A stretch of 64,000 nt of DNA from Flavobacterium fragile. GTDB taxonomy: Bacteria; Bacteroidota; Bacteroidia; Flavobacteriales; Flavobacteriaceae. Under the pieces are notes generated by a model. It did no database searches and had not been told where the DNA came from. It was given only the letters and a program-made list of their open reading frames with translations. The position numbers were made by a program, and so were the translations under genes. Below, piece by piece: positions 29,914-37,838 of the stretch. The stretch is from contig NZ_JAMLJN010000010.1 in assembly GCF_023634865.1 (NCBI RefSeq), positions 36,766 through 100,765 on the forward strand. Reading direction: 5' to 3'. Position 1 is the stretch's first letter. Each line of letters begins with the position of its first letter.

Positions 29914-30336
29914 TTATTCGTTTATGTAATAATCTAAATTTTCGGTTTCTGATAAATATGCTTCAACTTCATCTGAATTTGTTTCACTTATTGATAAATT
30001 TTGTTCTAAAGCGACAATGTCTTCGTCAGTTAAGTGTTTGGATAATTCTGTGATGCCAATTCCTTGTTGTTGTGAAAGATACATTTCAATAGTAGTTGCA
30101 TCTAAATTATTGCTATTCGCCATGTTAAAATAAACCGGAATTGCAATAGCAAGTAAAACAACAGCAGCAATCGCACTCATCCAAACTTGTTTTCTGTAAA
30201 AAATAGACACTACTTTGGTTTCTTTTTCTGGTTGAATTTGGGCCATCATTTTAGCTTCGAATTGCTCAAAGTAATTTTCTGGAACTTTAAATCCCGATTT
30301 TATTTCGTTTTTATTTTCTAAATCAAAAGGTTTCAT
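29914..30336 (-). CDS. Single-pass membrane protein, putative anti-sigma factor
   Basis: The 140-residue product has a cytoplasmic N-terminal part (about 1-50, with KVPENYFEQFEAKMMAQIQ), one membrane helix (WMSAIAAVVLLAIAIPVYF, about 52-70) and an acidic outer C-terminal part. The layout is that of a transmembrane anti-sigma factor, though a zinc HxxxCxxC motif is absent. It follows the ECF sigma gene by 30 nt and precedes the Spy-like gene by 12 nt. Anti-sigma function is inferred from order and topology. Confidence 0.7.
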   Translation of the reverse strand: MKPFDLENKNEIKSGFKVPENYFEQFEAKMMAQIQPEKETKVVSIFYRKQVWMSAIAAVVLLAIAIPVYFNMANSNNLDATTIEMYLSQQQGIGITELSKHLTDEDIVALEQNLSISETNSDEVEAYLSETENLDYYINE

Positions 30337-30366
30337 ATCTATTGGACAAAAATTATTGGTAAAGGT

Positions 30367-30945
30367 TTAATGTGTATGTAAAAAATCTTCAATTTTCTTA
30401 ACTGCAATGTGGTAACTCGCCTTTAAAGCACCCACCGAAGTTTCTAGAATTTCCGACATTTCTTCGTATTTTAATTCTTCAAAATAGCGCATTTTAAAAA
30501 CCAATTGTTGCTTTTCAGGCAAAGTAGCGATGGCTTTTTGTAATTTCAGTTGAATTTCATCGCCATCAAAAAAAACATCACTTTCTAGTTTATTCACGGC
30601 TTTTTGTTGGGCTTCTTCGTTTGAAATTCCTTGTTTCTTTGCTCGTTGTTGCATAAAAGTAATGGCTTCATTAGTTGCAATTCGGTACATCCAAGAATAC
30701 AATTTACTATCGCCTTTGAAATTTTTTAGATTTCCAAATACTTTTATAAATGTGTTTTGCAGCACATCATCAGCATCATCGTGACTCAAAACCATGTTTC
30801 TAATGTGATAATACAAAGGTTTTTGATACAATTGCAATAGCTTTCTAAACGCTTCATTTTGCGTTTTCGGGTTTAGTAATTCGGAAATGAAAGCTTTTTC
30901 GTCTTGCAAAATGCTGAATTTGATTATAAGACTAAAGATATTCAA
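30367..30945 (-). CDS. ECF-type RNA polymerase sigma factor
   Basis: The 192-residue protein has sigma region 2 (VLSHDDADDVLQNTFIKVF, and KLYSWMYRIATNEAITFMQ for -10 melting and recognition) and region 4 (LPEKQQLVFKMRYFEELKYE and a helix-turn-helix in MSEILETSVGALKASYHIAV). The linker between them is short, as in ECF factors. The opening MNIFSLIIKFSILQ is unusual and hydrophobic. Family members more often begin near QDEKAF, so a TTG start at 30909 is an alternative. It is the first gene of a three-gene unit with a membrane and a periplasmic protein. Confidence 0.92.
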   Translation of the reverse strand: MNIFSLIIKFSILQDEKAFISELLNPKTQNEAFRKLLQLYQKPLYYHIRNMVLSHDDADDVLQNTFIKVFGNLKNFKGDSKLYSWMYRIATNEAITFMQQRAKKQGISNEEAQQKAVNKLESDVFFDGDEIQLKLQKAIATLPEKQQLVFKMRYFEELKYEEMSEILETSVGALKASYHIAVKKIEDFLHTH

Positions 30946-30995
30946 AAAGGTTTAATTTTAATTTTTGTTTTAGTAAAAAAACGAGTTTCCCTTTG

Positions 30996-31003
30996 TAACT
31001 TTG
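30996..31003 (+). promoter_or_regulatory. -7 element of pdxH
   Basis: A perfect TAACTTTG lies 23 nt before the pdxH ATG. No -33 TTG is found at normal spacing. Confidence 0.55.
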
Positions 31004-31025
31004 CTTTGTTGAAACAACTGTTATT

Positions 31026-31670
31026 ATGAAAGATTTAAGCAATTATAGAAAATCATACGAAAAGAGCGAGTTATTGGAAAACCAAATTCCGGAAGATCCA
31101 ATTAATTTATTTCATCGATGGTTTTACGAAGCCGAAGAGTTAAACGCAGCCGAAGAAGTGAATGCGATGACCGTAACTACAATTGGTTTAGATGGTTTTC
31201 CAAAGGCGCGTGTAGTATTGCTTAAAAAGTTTAATGAAGAAGGTTTTATTTTTTACACCAATTATAATTCGGAAAAAGGGAAAGCCATTTTAAATAACCC
31301 ACATATTTGTTTGTCTTTCTTTTGGCCTACAGTGGAACGTCAAATCATTATAAAAGGAATTGCGGAGAAAACTCCAGAAAATGTTTCTGATAATTATTTT
31401 GCATCGCGTCCAGATGGAAGTAAATTAGGAGCTATAGTTTCACCGCAAAGTGAAGTTATTCCTAGTAGAGAATTTTTAGAAGATAATTTAAAACAGTTAG
31501 AAAAAGAATGGGAGGGAAAAGAAATTTTGCGTCCGGCACATTGGGGTGGTTTTTTGGTTCGTCCTGTTGAAGTAGAATTTTGGCAAGGAAGACCTAACCG
31601 TTTACACGATAGAATTCGTTATCAATTAACGAATGATTATGATTGGAAAATAGAGCGATTATCACCATAA
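31026..31670 (+). CDS. pdxH: Pyridoxamine/pyridoxine 5'-phosphate oxidase
   Basis: This FMN-dependent enzyme makes pyridoxal 5'-phosphate. The 214 residues carry the family patterns: DPINLFHRWFYEAEEL, MTVTTIGLDGFPKARVVLLK, FYTNYNSEKGKAI, the FMN-binding SFFWPTVERQI and the C-terminal dimerisation motif VEFWQGRPNRLHDRIRY. Full length. It is divergent from the ECF sigma operon and 65 nt ahead of the polyphosphate operon. Confidence 0.97.
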   Translation: MKDLSNYRKSYEKSELLENQIPEDPINLFHRWFYEAEELNAAEEVNAMTVTTIGLDGFPKARVVLLKKFNEEGFIFYTNYNSEKGKAILNNPHICLSFFWPTVERQIIIKGIAEKTPENVSDNYFASRPDGSKLGAIVSPQSEVIPSREFLEDNLKQLEKEWEGKEILRPAHWGGFLVRPVEVEFWQGRPNRLHDRIRYQLTNDYDWKIERLSP

Positions 31671-31735
31671 TTGTTTTGTTTTCATTAGCTAAATATTCTT
31701 TTTTTCATTTTTAAAATTTGGTGTATCTTGTAAAA

Positions 31736-32239
31736 ATGAAAACTATTTTTTTAATTCGACATGCAAAATCAAGTTGGGATGAACCGCTTGAAGATAAGTT
31801 CCGACCGATTTCAAAGAGAGGTCAAAAAGATGCTCATTTAGTTGCTTCACACTTACAATTAAATCTTGCGCATTCGTTTACAGTTTGGTGTAGTATTTCA
31901 ACAAGAACTATACAAACGGCTTTAATTTTTTCTGAATATTTACCTTTGGGTTTTGATAATATCCATTTTAAAGAAGAATTGTATACTTTTAACGTTAGAG
32001 ATTTAGAGAAAAGTGTTAAAAATTGTGAAAATTCACACGCTATTTTAATTCTTTTCGGACATAATGAAGCTATTACAAAATTTGTTAATAAATTTGGAGA
32101 CCTTTACATAAATAATGTCCCAACATCGGGTGTTGTTGCTTTGCAATTTGATACTGATGATTGGAATACGATTTCAAATGGACAAACTATAGCAACATTA
32201 TTTCCAAGTCAGTTTAAAAATGAACAATCACACAAATAA
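31736..32239 (+). CDS. SixA-like histidine phosphatase
   Basis: The 167-residue protein from the ATG at 31736 belongs to the histidine phosphatase (phosphoglycerate mutase-like) superfamily. The RHG-type motif is LIRHAKSSW near residues 6-14, WCSISTRTIQTA supplies the second Arg, and LFGHNEAI gives the late His. SixA of E. coli removes phosphate from phosphohistidine of phosphotransfer proteins; the substrate here is unknown. The end overlaps ppk1 by 20 nt, so translation is coupled to polyphosphate kinase. The frame opening at 31718 adds six residues before the core strand and is less likely. Confidence 0.85.
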   Translation: MKTIFLIRHAKSSWDEPLEDKFRPISKRGQKDAHLVASHLQLNLAHSFTVWCSISTRTIQTALIFSEYLPLGFDNIHFKEELYTFNVRDLEKSVKNCENSHAILILFGHNEAITKFVNKFGDLYINNVPTSGVVALQFDTDDWNTISNGQTIATLFPSQFKNEQSHK

Positions 32240-34304
32240 TTACATAGATAGAGAAAAAAGTTGGTTAACATTTAATGCAAGAGTGCTTCAAGAAGCCAAT
32301 GATGCAAATGTTCCATTGTTGGATCGATTTCGTTTTCTAGGAATTTTTTCAAACAATTTAGATGAATTTTTTAGAGTTCGATATGCAGCAATTAGACGAT
32401 TAAGGCATGAAAACAACGAAACTGAAAAAATCCTTGGTTTGCCTGCTGAACAGCTTTTAAAAGAGATTACAGATATTGTTATTGAACAACAATCTGAAAG
32501 TCTTCGTATTTTAAGTGAAATTGAAAAAAAACTTGAAAAAGAAAATATCTTTATTATTAATGAAAAACAAGTTACCAAAGACCAAGAAAGTTTTATTCAT
32601 GATTTTTTTATTCAAAAAGTAGCACCTTCAGTAGTAACAATCATGTTAAATGATTTGGAGGAATTTCCGTTATTAAAGGATACTTCGGGTTATTTGGCCA
32701 TTAAATTAGTTATGAAATCAAATTCTTCAGAAGAAGAAATAAAGTATGCGGTTATAGAAATTCCAAACACCATTAACCGTTTTGTAGTACTTCCATCAAT
32801 TTCTGAAAAACAGTATATTATTCTTTTGGACGACGTTATTCGTCTTAATCTAAATAGCATATTTAATATTTTTGATTACAAATGTATTTCGGCTCATATG
32901 ATAAAAATTACTCGAGACGCACAATTGGAATTTGATAGTGACTTGAGTAAAAGTTTGATGGAAAAAATTTCTAATTCGGTTAAAGAACGAAGAGTAGGTG
33001 AACCTGTTCGTTTTGTTTATGATCAGGCAATAGAGAAAGATACGCTAGAGTTTTTCCTTAAAGGAATGAATATTTTGAGCTCAGATAGTATTATTCCCGG
33101 AGGAAGATATCACAATCGTAGAGATTACATGAGTTTCCCAAATTTAGGACGATACGATTTATTATACAGAGAAAATTTACCCTTACCCGTTCCAGGTTTA
33201 TCACTTGAAGGAAGTATTTTAGAGCGTATAAAAAAGAAAGATTATTTACTTTATGCACCCTATCAATCTTTTTCCTATATCATCAAGTTTTTGCGCGAAG
33301 CTGCCTTAGATCCAAAAGTTGTTTCAATCAAAATTACCTTATACCGACTGGCTAAGAATTCACAAATCGTTAGTTCACTGATCAATGCAGCTAAAAATGG
33401 AAAAAAAGTTACGGTTCAAATTGAATTACAAGCACGTTTTGATGAAGAGAGTAATATTTCTTATTCTGAACAAATGCAAACAGAAGGAATTGAACTAATT
33501 TTTGGAGTTAAAGGCTTGAAAGTTCATAGCAAAGTTTGCGTCATAGAAAGAATTGAAGAAGGAAAAGTAAAACGTTACGGATTTATCTCAACTGGAAATT
33601 TCAATGAAAATTCGGCAAAAATTTACACTGATGTAACTCTTTTTACCAGTAAAAATGAAATTCTAAAAGATGCCGCTAAAATTTTTGATTTTTTTGATGT
33701 GAATTATCGAGTACATCGTTACAAGCATTTAATTGTATCTCCACATTATACGAGAAGTCGTTTCAATAAACTAATCGAGCGCGAAATTTCAAATGCACTT
33801 TCCGGAAAAGAAGCATACATCAAGCTGAAAATGAATAGTTTATCTGATTTTAAAATGGTGGATAAATTATATGAAGCAAGCCAAGCCGGTGTTAAAATTC
33901 AATTGATTATTAGAGGTATTTGCTGTTTGATACCAGGAGTTAAAGATTTAAGTGAAAATATTGAAGCCATCAGCATCGTAGATAATTATTTAGAACATTC
34001 AAGAATTTATATTTTTGGAAATGCAGGTGATCCTGAAGTTTTTATTTCGTCAGCAGATTTTATGACGCGAAATCTAGATGCTAGAGTAGAAGTTACATGT
34101 CCAATTTACGATCCAGAAATCAAACAAGAATTAATCGATACATTTGAAATTGGATGGAAAGCTAATGTAAAAGCACGCATTCATTCGGCAGATTTATTAA
34201 ATCGTTACAGAAAACGTGGAGACGAAAAACCGTTTAGAGCACAACAAGAAATGTATAATTATTATCAAAACAAATTAGACGTAATTGCCGAAAGCGTGCA
34301 ATAA
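32220..34304 (+). CDS. ppk1: Polyphosphate kinase 1
   Basis: The 694-residue enzyme polymerises the ATP gamma-phosphate into inorganic polyphosphate. The N-domain has YIDREKSWLTFNARVLQEA and NNLDEFFRVR. The two catalytic phospholipase D-like His lie at His436 (GLKVHSKVCVIER) and His593 (YLEHSRIYIFGN), almost at the E. coli positions 435 and 592. KITLYRLAKNS and ISTGNFNE also match. It is the middle gene of a SixA-like/ppk1/ppx operon, overlapping the first by 20 nt and preceding ppx by 10 nt. Confidence 0.97.
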   Translation: MNNHTNNYIDREKSWLTFNARVLQEANDANVPLLDRFRFLGIFSNNLDEFFRVRYAAIRRLRHENNETEKILGLPAEQLLKEITDIVIEQQSESLRILSEIEKKLEKENIFIINEKQVTKDQESFIHDFFIQKVAPSVVTIMLNDLEEFPLLKDTSGYLAIKLVMKSNSSEEEIKYAVIEIPNTINRFVVLPSISEKQYIILLDDVIRLNLNSIFNIFDYKCISAHMIKITRDAQLEFDSDLSKSLMEKISNSVKERRVGEPVRFVYDQAIEKDTLEFFLKGMNILSSDSIIPGGRYHNRRDYMSFPNLGRYDLLYRENLPLPVPGLSLEGSILERIKKKDYLLYAPYQSFSYIIKFLREAALDPKVVSIKITLYRLAKNSQIVSSLINAAKNGKKVTVQIELQARFDEESNISYSEQMQTEGIELIFGVKGLKVHSKVCVIERIEEGKVKRYGFISTGNFNENSAKIYTDVTLFTSKNEILKDAAKIFDFFDVNYRVHRYKHLIVSPHYTRSRFNKLIEREISNALSGKEAYIKLKMNSLSDFKMVDKLYEASQAGVKIQLIIRGICCLIPGVKDLSENIEAISIVDNYLEHSRIYIFGNAGDPEVFISSADFMTRNLDARVEVTCPIYDPEIKQELIDTFEIGWKANVKARIHSADLLNRYRKRGDEKPFRAQQEMYNYYQNKLDVIAESVQ

Positions 34305-34314
34305 ATTATTACAG

Positions 34315-35205
34315 ATGATTACAATAAAAAAATATGCAGCTATAGATATTGGTTCCAATGCTATGCGTTTATTGGTTACCAATATTGTAGAGCAAGAAGG
34401 TCAAGCGCCACAATTTAATAAAAGTTCCTTAGTTCGTGTTCCTATTCGTTTAGGACAAGATGCTTTTACTGTGGGCGAAATTACCGAAGAAAATATCGAT
34501 AGGATGATTGACGCCATGAAAGCCTTTAAATTATTAATGAAAGTTCATAAGGTAGAAAAATATCAAGCGTGTGCTACATCAGCTATGCGTGAGGCATACA
34601 ATGGTAAAGAAGTAGTCGAAATCATCAAAAAGAAAGCCGATATTAAAATTGATATCATCGATGGTAAAAAAGAAGCCGCTATCATTGCTGCATCCGATTT
34701 AAAACAATTTATTAGTACTGACAAGGCTTACTTATACGTTGATGTTGGCGGTGGAAGTACCGAATTTTCTTTATTCTACGAAGGAAAGATCATTGCATCC
34801 AAATCGTTCAAAAACGGAACCGTTCGCTTGTTGAATAACATGGTAAACGATGTTGTTTGGCAAGAAATTGAAAAATGGATTAAAACCAACACCGAACCTT
34901 TTGAAGATATTACCTTAATTGGTTCTGGTGGAAATATAAATAAATTATTCAAATTGTCTGAAAAACAACAAGATAAACCACTTTCATATGTGTATGTAAG
35001 TTCGCAATATCAAAAATTGAACAGCATGACATACGAACAAAGAATTGCCGAAATAGGTTTAAATCCAGACCGCGCCGATGTAATTATACCAGCAACAAGA
35101 ATCTATCTAAACGCTATGAAATGGAGTGGAGCTCGTCATATTTACGTACCAAAAATCGGATTATCAGATGGTATCGTGAAAGCGATGTATTATGGTAGGA
35201 TTTGA
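34315..35205 (+). CDS. ppx: Exopolyphosphatase, Ppx/GppA family (short form)
   Basis: The 296-residue protein from the ATG at 34315 is an ASKHA-fold phosphatase that removes terminal phosphate from polyphosphate or from pppGpp. Motifs: AAIDIGSNAMRLLV (phosphate 1), CATSAMREAYNG, DVGGGSTEFSLFYEG (phosphate 2) and LIGSGGNINKLF. It contains only the two N-terminal actin-like domains and lacks the extra C-terminal domain of the 500-residue E. coli enzymes. Its place 10 nt behind ppk1 favours polyphosphate as substrate. The frame from 34285 would overlap ppk1 and is less likely. Confidence 0.93.
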   Translation: MITIKKYAAIDIGSNAMRLLVTNIVEQEGQAPQFNKSSLVRVPIRLGQDAFTVGEITEENIDRMIDAMKAFKLLMKVHKVEKYQACATSAMREAYNGKEVVEIIKKKADIKIDIIDGKKEAAIIAASDLKQFISTDKAYLYVDVGGGSTEFSLFYEGKIIASKSFKNGTVRLLNNMVNDVVWQEIEKWIKTNTEPFEDITLIGSGGNINKLFKLSEKQQDKPLSYVYVSSQYQKLNSMTYEQRIAEIGLNPDRADVIIPATRIYLNAMKWSGARHIYVPKIGLSDGIVKAMYYGRI

Positions 35206-35224
35206 TCTAAAAAAAATGAATTAA

Positions 35225-35914
35225 TTAAACATCCAAATCAAACGTCTTTCTCAATAAATCTAAAGCCGGATTAATTTGTTTTAAACGTTCAAATTTTTCT
35301 TGTGGGGTGAAGGCGTATTTATTTTCAGTAGTTTCATTTACAACAACTTCAATGGTAATATCGTGGTTATGTAATTTGCCTCTTAAATAGCCTAATAATT
35401 CAATTGAACCTGCTAAAAACTCCTCTTTTGTACTTTGGTTGGGAAGTTCTAACGTAATTTTTGTACCTTCAAGCGTGGGATCGTTCATTTGCATGTAAGT
35501 AGCCATAAGACGCTTTCCGCTATCTACCATTTTTTGTGCAAATTTATTCCATTGCAATAACATATCGGTTTCGTTAAATGCCTCAGCTGGCAATTCCTCG
35601 CGCTGTCTTTGAAAGGTGTGTTGTTGGGCTTCTAATTCTTTTTTAGCTTTAACACTTGCTAAAGAAAGAGCTGAAACTTTAGTTCCTGTCGGATTTAAAT
35701 TGGTTAAAATAGGTTTTGGAATTTCAGAAACAATTGGAGTAACTACTTCATTTTGAACTTCTGGAATTGAGGAAACGATAGGCTCTACCTTTGGTTCTGT
35801 TTTTACAACTGGTTTGATTTCGTCAGTCGGAACTTGAGTTTTTAACGTGGAAACTTCTGAAATAGAGTAGGAGTTGTTCTTGTAATGAGTAGCTGGAATA
35901 ATAAATTTAGCTAC
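35225..35914 (-). CDS. dnaX: DnaX tau-specific extension, in the -1 frame after the A10 tract
   Basis: After the gamma stop, the -1 frame is open from the GTA at 35914 to the stop at 35225. It encodes 229 residues starting VAKFIIPATHYKNN. First comes a Pro/Val/Glu-rich linker (KPVVKTEPKVEPIVSSIPEV and similar), then a charged helix (KAKKELEAQQHTFQRQREEL) and a folded C-terminal domain of about 120 residues (EAFNETDMLLQWNKFAQKMV to RKTFDLDV). That layout is what tau uses to contact the helicase and the polymerase alpha subunit. It has no credible start of its own, so it should be made as part of a gamma-tau fusion of about 586 residues. A single-base sequencing error in the A-run would give the same picture. 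Confidence 0.85.
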   Translation of the reverse strand, partial: VAKFIIPATHYKNNSYSISEVSTLKTQVPTDEIKPVVKTEPKVEPIVSSIPEVQNEVVTPIVSEIPKPILTNLNPTGTKVSALSLASVKAKKELEAQQHTFQRQREELPAEAFNETDMLLQWNKFAQKMVDSGKRLMATYMQMNDPTLEGTKITLELPNQSTKEEFLAGSIELLGYLRGKLHNHDITIEVVVNETTENKYAFTPQEKFERLKQINPALDLLRKTFDLDV

Positions 35915-35924
35915 TTTTTTTTTT
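35888..35924 (-). promoter_or_regulatory. Putative dnaX frameshift site: A10 slippery tract followed by a hairpin
   Basis: On the minus strand GGAG is followed by ten A, then GTAG. In the gamma frame this contains the heptamer A AAA AAG, identical to the E. coli dnaX slippery site, with the UAG stop next. A 7-bp stem AGTAGCT / AGCTACT (complements of 35909-35915 and 35888-35894) with a 14-nt loop follows directly. Confidence 0.65.
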
Positions 35925-36984
35925 CTCCATCAAAAGTGATAGAGGCTAATTGCATTAGACAAAGTTCAACTAAAAGGCGCTGATTTTGACTGACTTTATA
36001 TTTTAAGTCGCATTCATTTGCTAATTCAATTCCTTTTAATAAGAAATCGTGCATCGCTTTGTGAGACTGTGCAGCATATAAACTTTGAGCATGTTCACCT
36101 GCTTCCAATAGAGGCAAAGTAGCCGGATTTTTACAAACCAATAAATCTCTAAAGTGCGAAGCCAAACCAGCAATAAAATGATGTCCATCAAAACCTTTTG
36201 CTAAAATGTCATTGTAAGCTAAAAGCAAATCTGGAATTTTATTTTCTAAAATTAAATCGGTGATTTTGATGTAATATTCAAAATCTAACACGTTTAAATT
36301 TTCGGTAACCGCTTGTCTAGTAAGGTTTTTTCCGCAATAGGAAACTACTCGGTCAAAAATAGACAAAGCATCACGCATAGCACCATCTGCTTTTTGAGCA
36401 ATAATGTGAAGAGCATCATCTTCAAAGGTGATTCCTTGTTCTTTAGCGATTTCAGCTAAATGTTCTTTGGCATCTTTAACCGTAATTCTTTTGAAATCAA
36501 AAATTTGACAACGCGATAAAATCGTTGGGATAATTTTATGTTTCTCGGTAGTTGCTAAAATGAAAATAGCGTGTTTTGGTGGTTCTTCTAATGTTTTTAA
36601 GAAGGCATTGAAAGCGGCTTGAGAAAGCATATGCACCTCGTCAATGATATATACTTTGTATTTTCCAGTTTGTGGAGGTATTCTTACTTGGTCAATAATA
36701 CTTCTAATGTCATCAACACCATTGTTAGAAGCCGCATCTAATTCAAAAACGTTAAAAGAGAAATCCTCATACGGATCATCATAACCTTCTTGATTGATTT
36801 TTCGTGCTAAAATACGAGCACAAGTTGTTTTTCCTACACCACGAGGTCCGGTAAATAATAAGGCTTGTGCTAAGTGATTAGTTTCAATAGCATTCAACAA
36901 AGTATTGGTAATAGCCTGCTGGCCCACAACATCTTTAAATGTTTGAGGACGATATTTTCGAGCAGATACTATAAATTGTTCCAT
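35911..36984 (-). CDS. dnaX: DNA polymerase III subunit gamma (DnaX, gamma frame)
   Basis: This is the clamp-loader AAA+ ATPase. The 357 residues hold YRPQTFKDVVGQ, Walker A TGPRGVGKT (45-53), ELDAASNNGVDDIR, Walker B IIDEVHML, LATTEKHKI (sensor 1), the arginine-finger SRC motif and collar domain III. The four Cys of the zinc module found in most DnaX proteins are absent: between Walker A and LDAAS there is only a short KINQEGYDDPYEDF loop, which I recall as usual in flavobacteria. The frame ends FDGEKKK-stop right after the A10 tract. Full-length tau needs a switch to the -1 frame. Confidence 0.93.
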   Translation of the reverse strand: MEQFIVSARKYRPQTFKDVVGQQAITNTLLNAIETNHLAQALLFTGPRGVGKTTCARILARKINQEGYDDPYEDFSFNVFELDAASNNGVDDIRSIIDQVRIPPQTGKYKVYIIDEVHMLSQAAFNAFLKTLEEPPKHAIFILATTEKHKIIPTILSRCQIFDFKRITVKDAKEHLAEIAKEQGITFEDDALHIIAQKADGAMRDALSIFDRVVSYCGKNLTRQAVTENLNVLDFEYYIKITDLILENKIPDLLLAYNDILAKGFDGHHFIAGLASHFRDLLVCKNPATLPLLEAGEHAQSLYAAQSHKAMHDFLLKGIELANECDLKYKVSQNQRLLVELCLMQLASITFDGEKKK

Positions 36985-37078
36985 ATATTCTATTGAAACA
37001 CAAATATAGGTTGGGAAATATCAAAAAACAAATACAGATTCTTAAAACTACTAAAACTTATTCACAATTTCCCAACAG

Positions 37079-37387
37079 CTATAGACTCGTTGATTTCTTA
37101 TCTTTAACATTTAAGTTTGATATGAATGAAGCATGATCATGGGAAGAATTTGCAGCCGTTCCTGTTACAAAAACTCCTTTTAAACCATATTTAGAAACAA
37201 TTCCATAAACTGTAGCTTGGTCATCTGGGTTAGAATTTCCTTCATAATGAAAAACGTGATGTATGGAATAATTTTCGGGGTGTAAAATAATATCTTCAAT
37301 ATTTTTATTGTAATCAAATGTGAACCCTTTTTCTTTTAATTTTTGTAATGCTTCAGACATGGATGCGTAGTGATAAATAGTAGACAT
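37079..37387 (-). CDS. Small conserved Bacteroidota protein (often mislabelled phosphoribosylpyrophosphate synthetase)
   Basis: The 102-residue protein has MSEALQKLKEKGFTFDYN, then ENYSIHHVFHYEGNSNPDDQ, ATVYGIVSKYGLKGVFV and a polar C-terminus. I recognise it as a small cytoplasmic Bacteroidota family. Databases often call it phosphoribosylpyrophosphate synthetase, but it is far too short and lacks the PRPP-binding loop, so that name is not supported. The function is unknown. It lies alone between dnaX and the RNase P RNA gene. Confidence 0.75.
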   Translation of the reverse strand: MSTIYHYASMSEALQKLKEKGFTFDYNKNIEDIILHPENYSIHHVFHYEGNSNPDDQATVYGIVSKYGLKGVFVTGTAANSSHDHASFISNLNVKDKKSTSL

Positions 37388-37498
37388 AAGACTGTAGATT
37401 ATTATTTTTAGGATTTATAAATTTACAAAAAAATACAATTGCTGATAGTTAAATAATGATAAAAGATTTTTAATTTCAGCTTTAATAATTTAAAAGTG

Positions 37499-37506
37499 TA
37501 AATTTG
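37499..37506 (+). promoter_or_regulatory. -7 element of rnpB
   Basis: A perfect TAAATTTG lies 5 nt before the proposed 5' end of RNase P RNA, the correct distance for a transcription start at about 37511. Confidence 0.65.
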
Positions 37507-37510
37507 CAGC

Positions 37511-37824
37511 GCAGACCGCCTTATCGCTGCTATGAAAATAGGAGAGGAAAGTCCGGACACCAAAGAGTAGCATAGTGGGTAACGCCCATCCATCGAAAGG
37601 TGAGGACAAGTGCAACAGAAAGTATGTACAGGTAATGCTGTAGTGAAACCAGGTAAACTCTATGCGGTGAAATGCCAAGTATATCAGCAGTTTTTGAGTA
37701 ATCAAAATAAGGGCTACTCGTCCGATGCTGAAGGGTAGGCAGCTTAAGCTAAGCAGTAATGTTTAGTTTAGATAAATGATAAGGCTCCGATTTATTGGAG
37801 ACAGAATCCGGCTTACAGGTCTGC
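37511..37824 (+). ncRNA. rnpB: RNase P RNA (class A)
   Basis: This is the catalytic RNA that matures tRNA 5' ends. The 5' arm GCAGACC (37511-37517) pairs with GGTCTGC (37818-37824) as helix P1. The universal regions are clear: GAGGAAAGTCCGGAC near 37543, AGTGCAACAGAAAG near 37610, GGTAAACTC and GGTGAAATGCCAAG near 37651-37680, and ACAGAATCCGGCTTA near 37801. A T-run after P1 may terminate it. About 314 nt is in the usual range. Open frames on the opposite strand are not genes. Confidence 0.96.
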
Positions 37825-37838
37825 TTTTTTTAGGATTA

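Noticed and set aside
35225..35593. A separate 122-residue gene beginning MPAEAFNE
   Set aside because: The frame is open far upstream to the A10 tract, so this is the C-terminal part of DnaX tau and the supposed start is an internal TTG.
37490..37705. Open frame on the minus strand
   Set aside because: It lies across the RNase P RNA, whose conserved regions and P1 pairing are clear on the plus strand.
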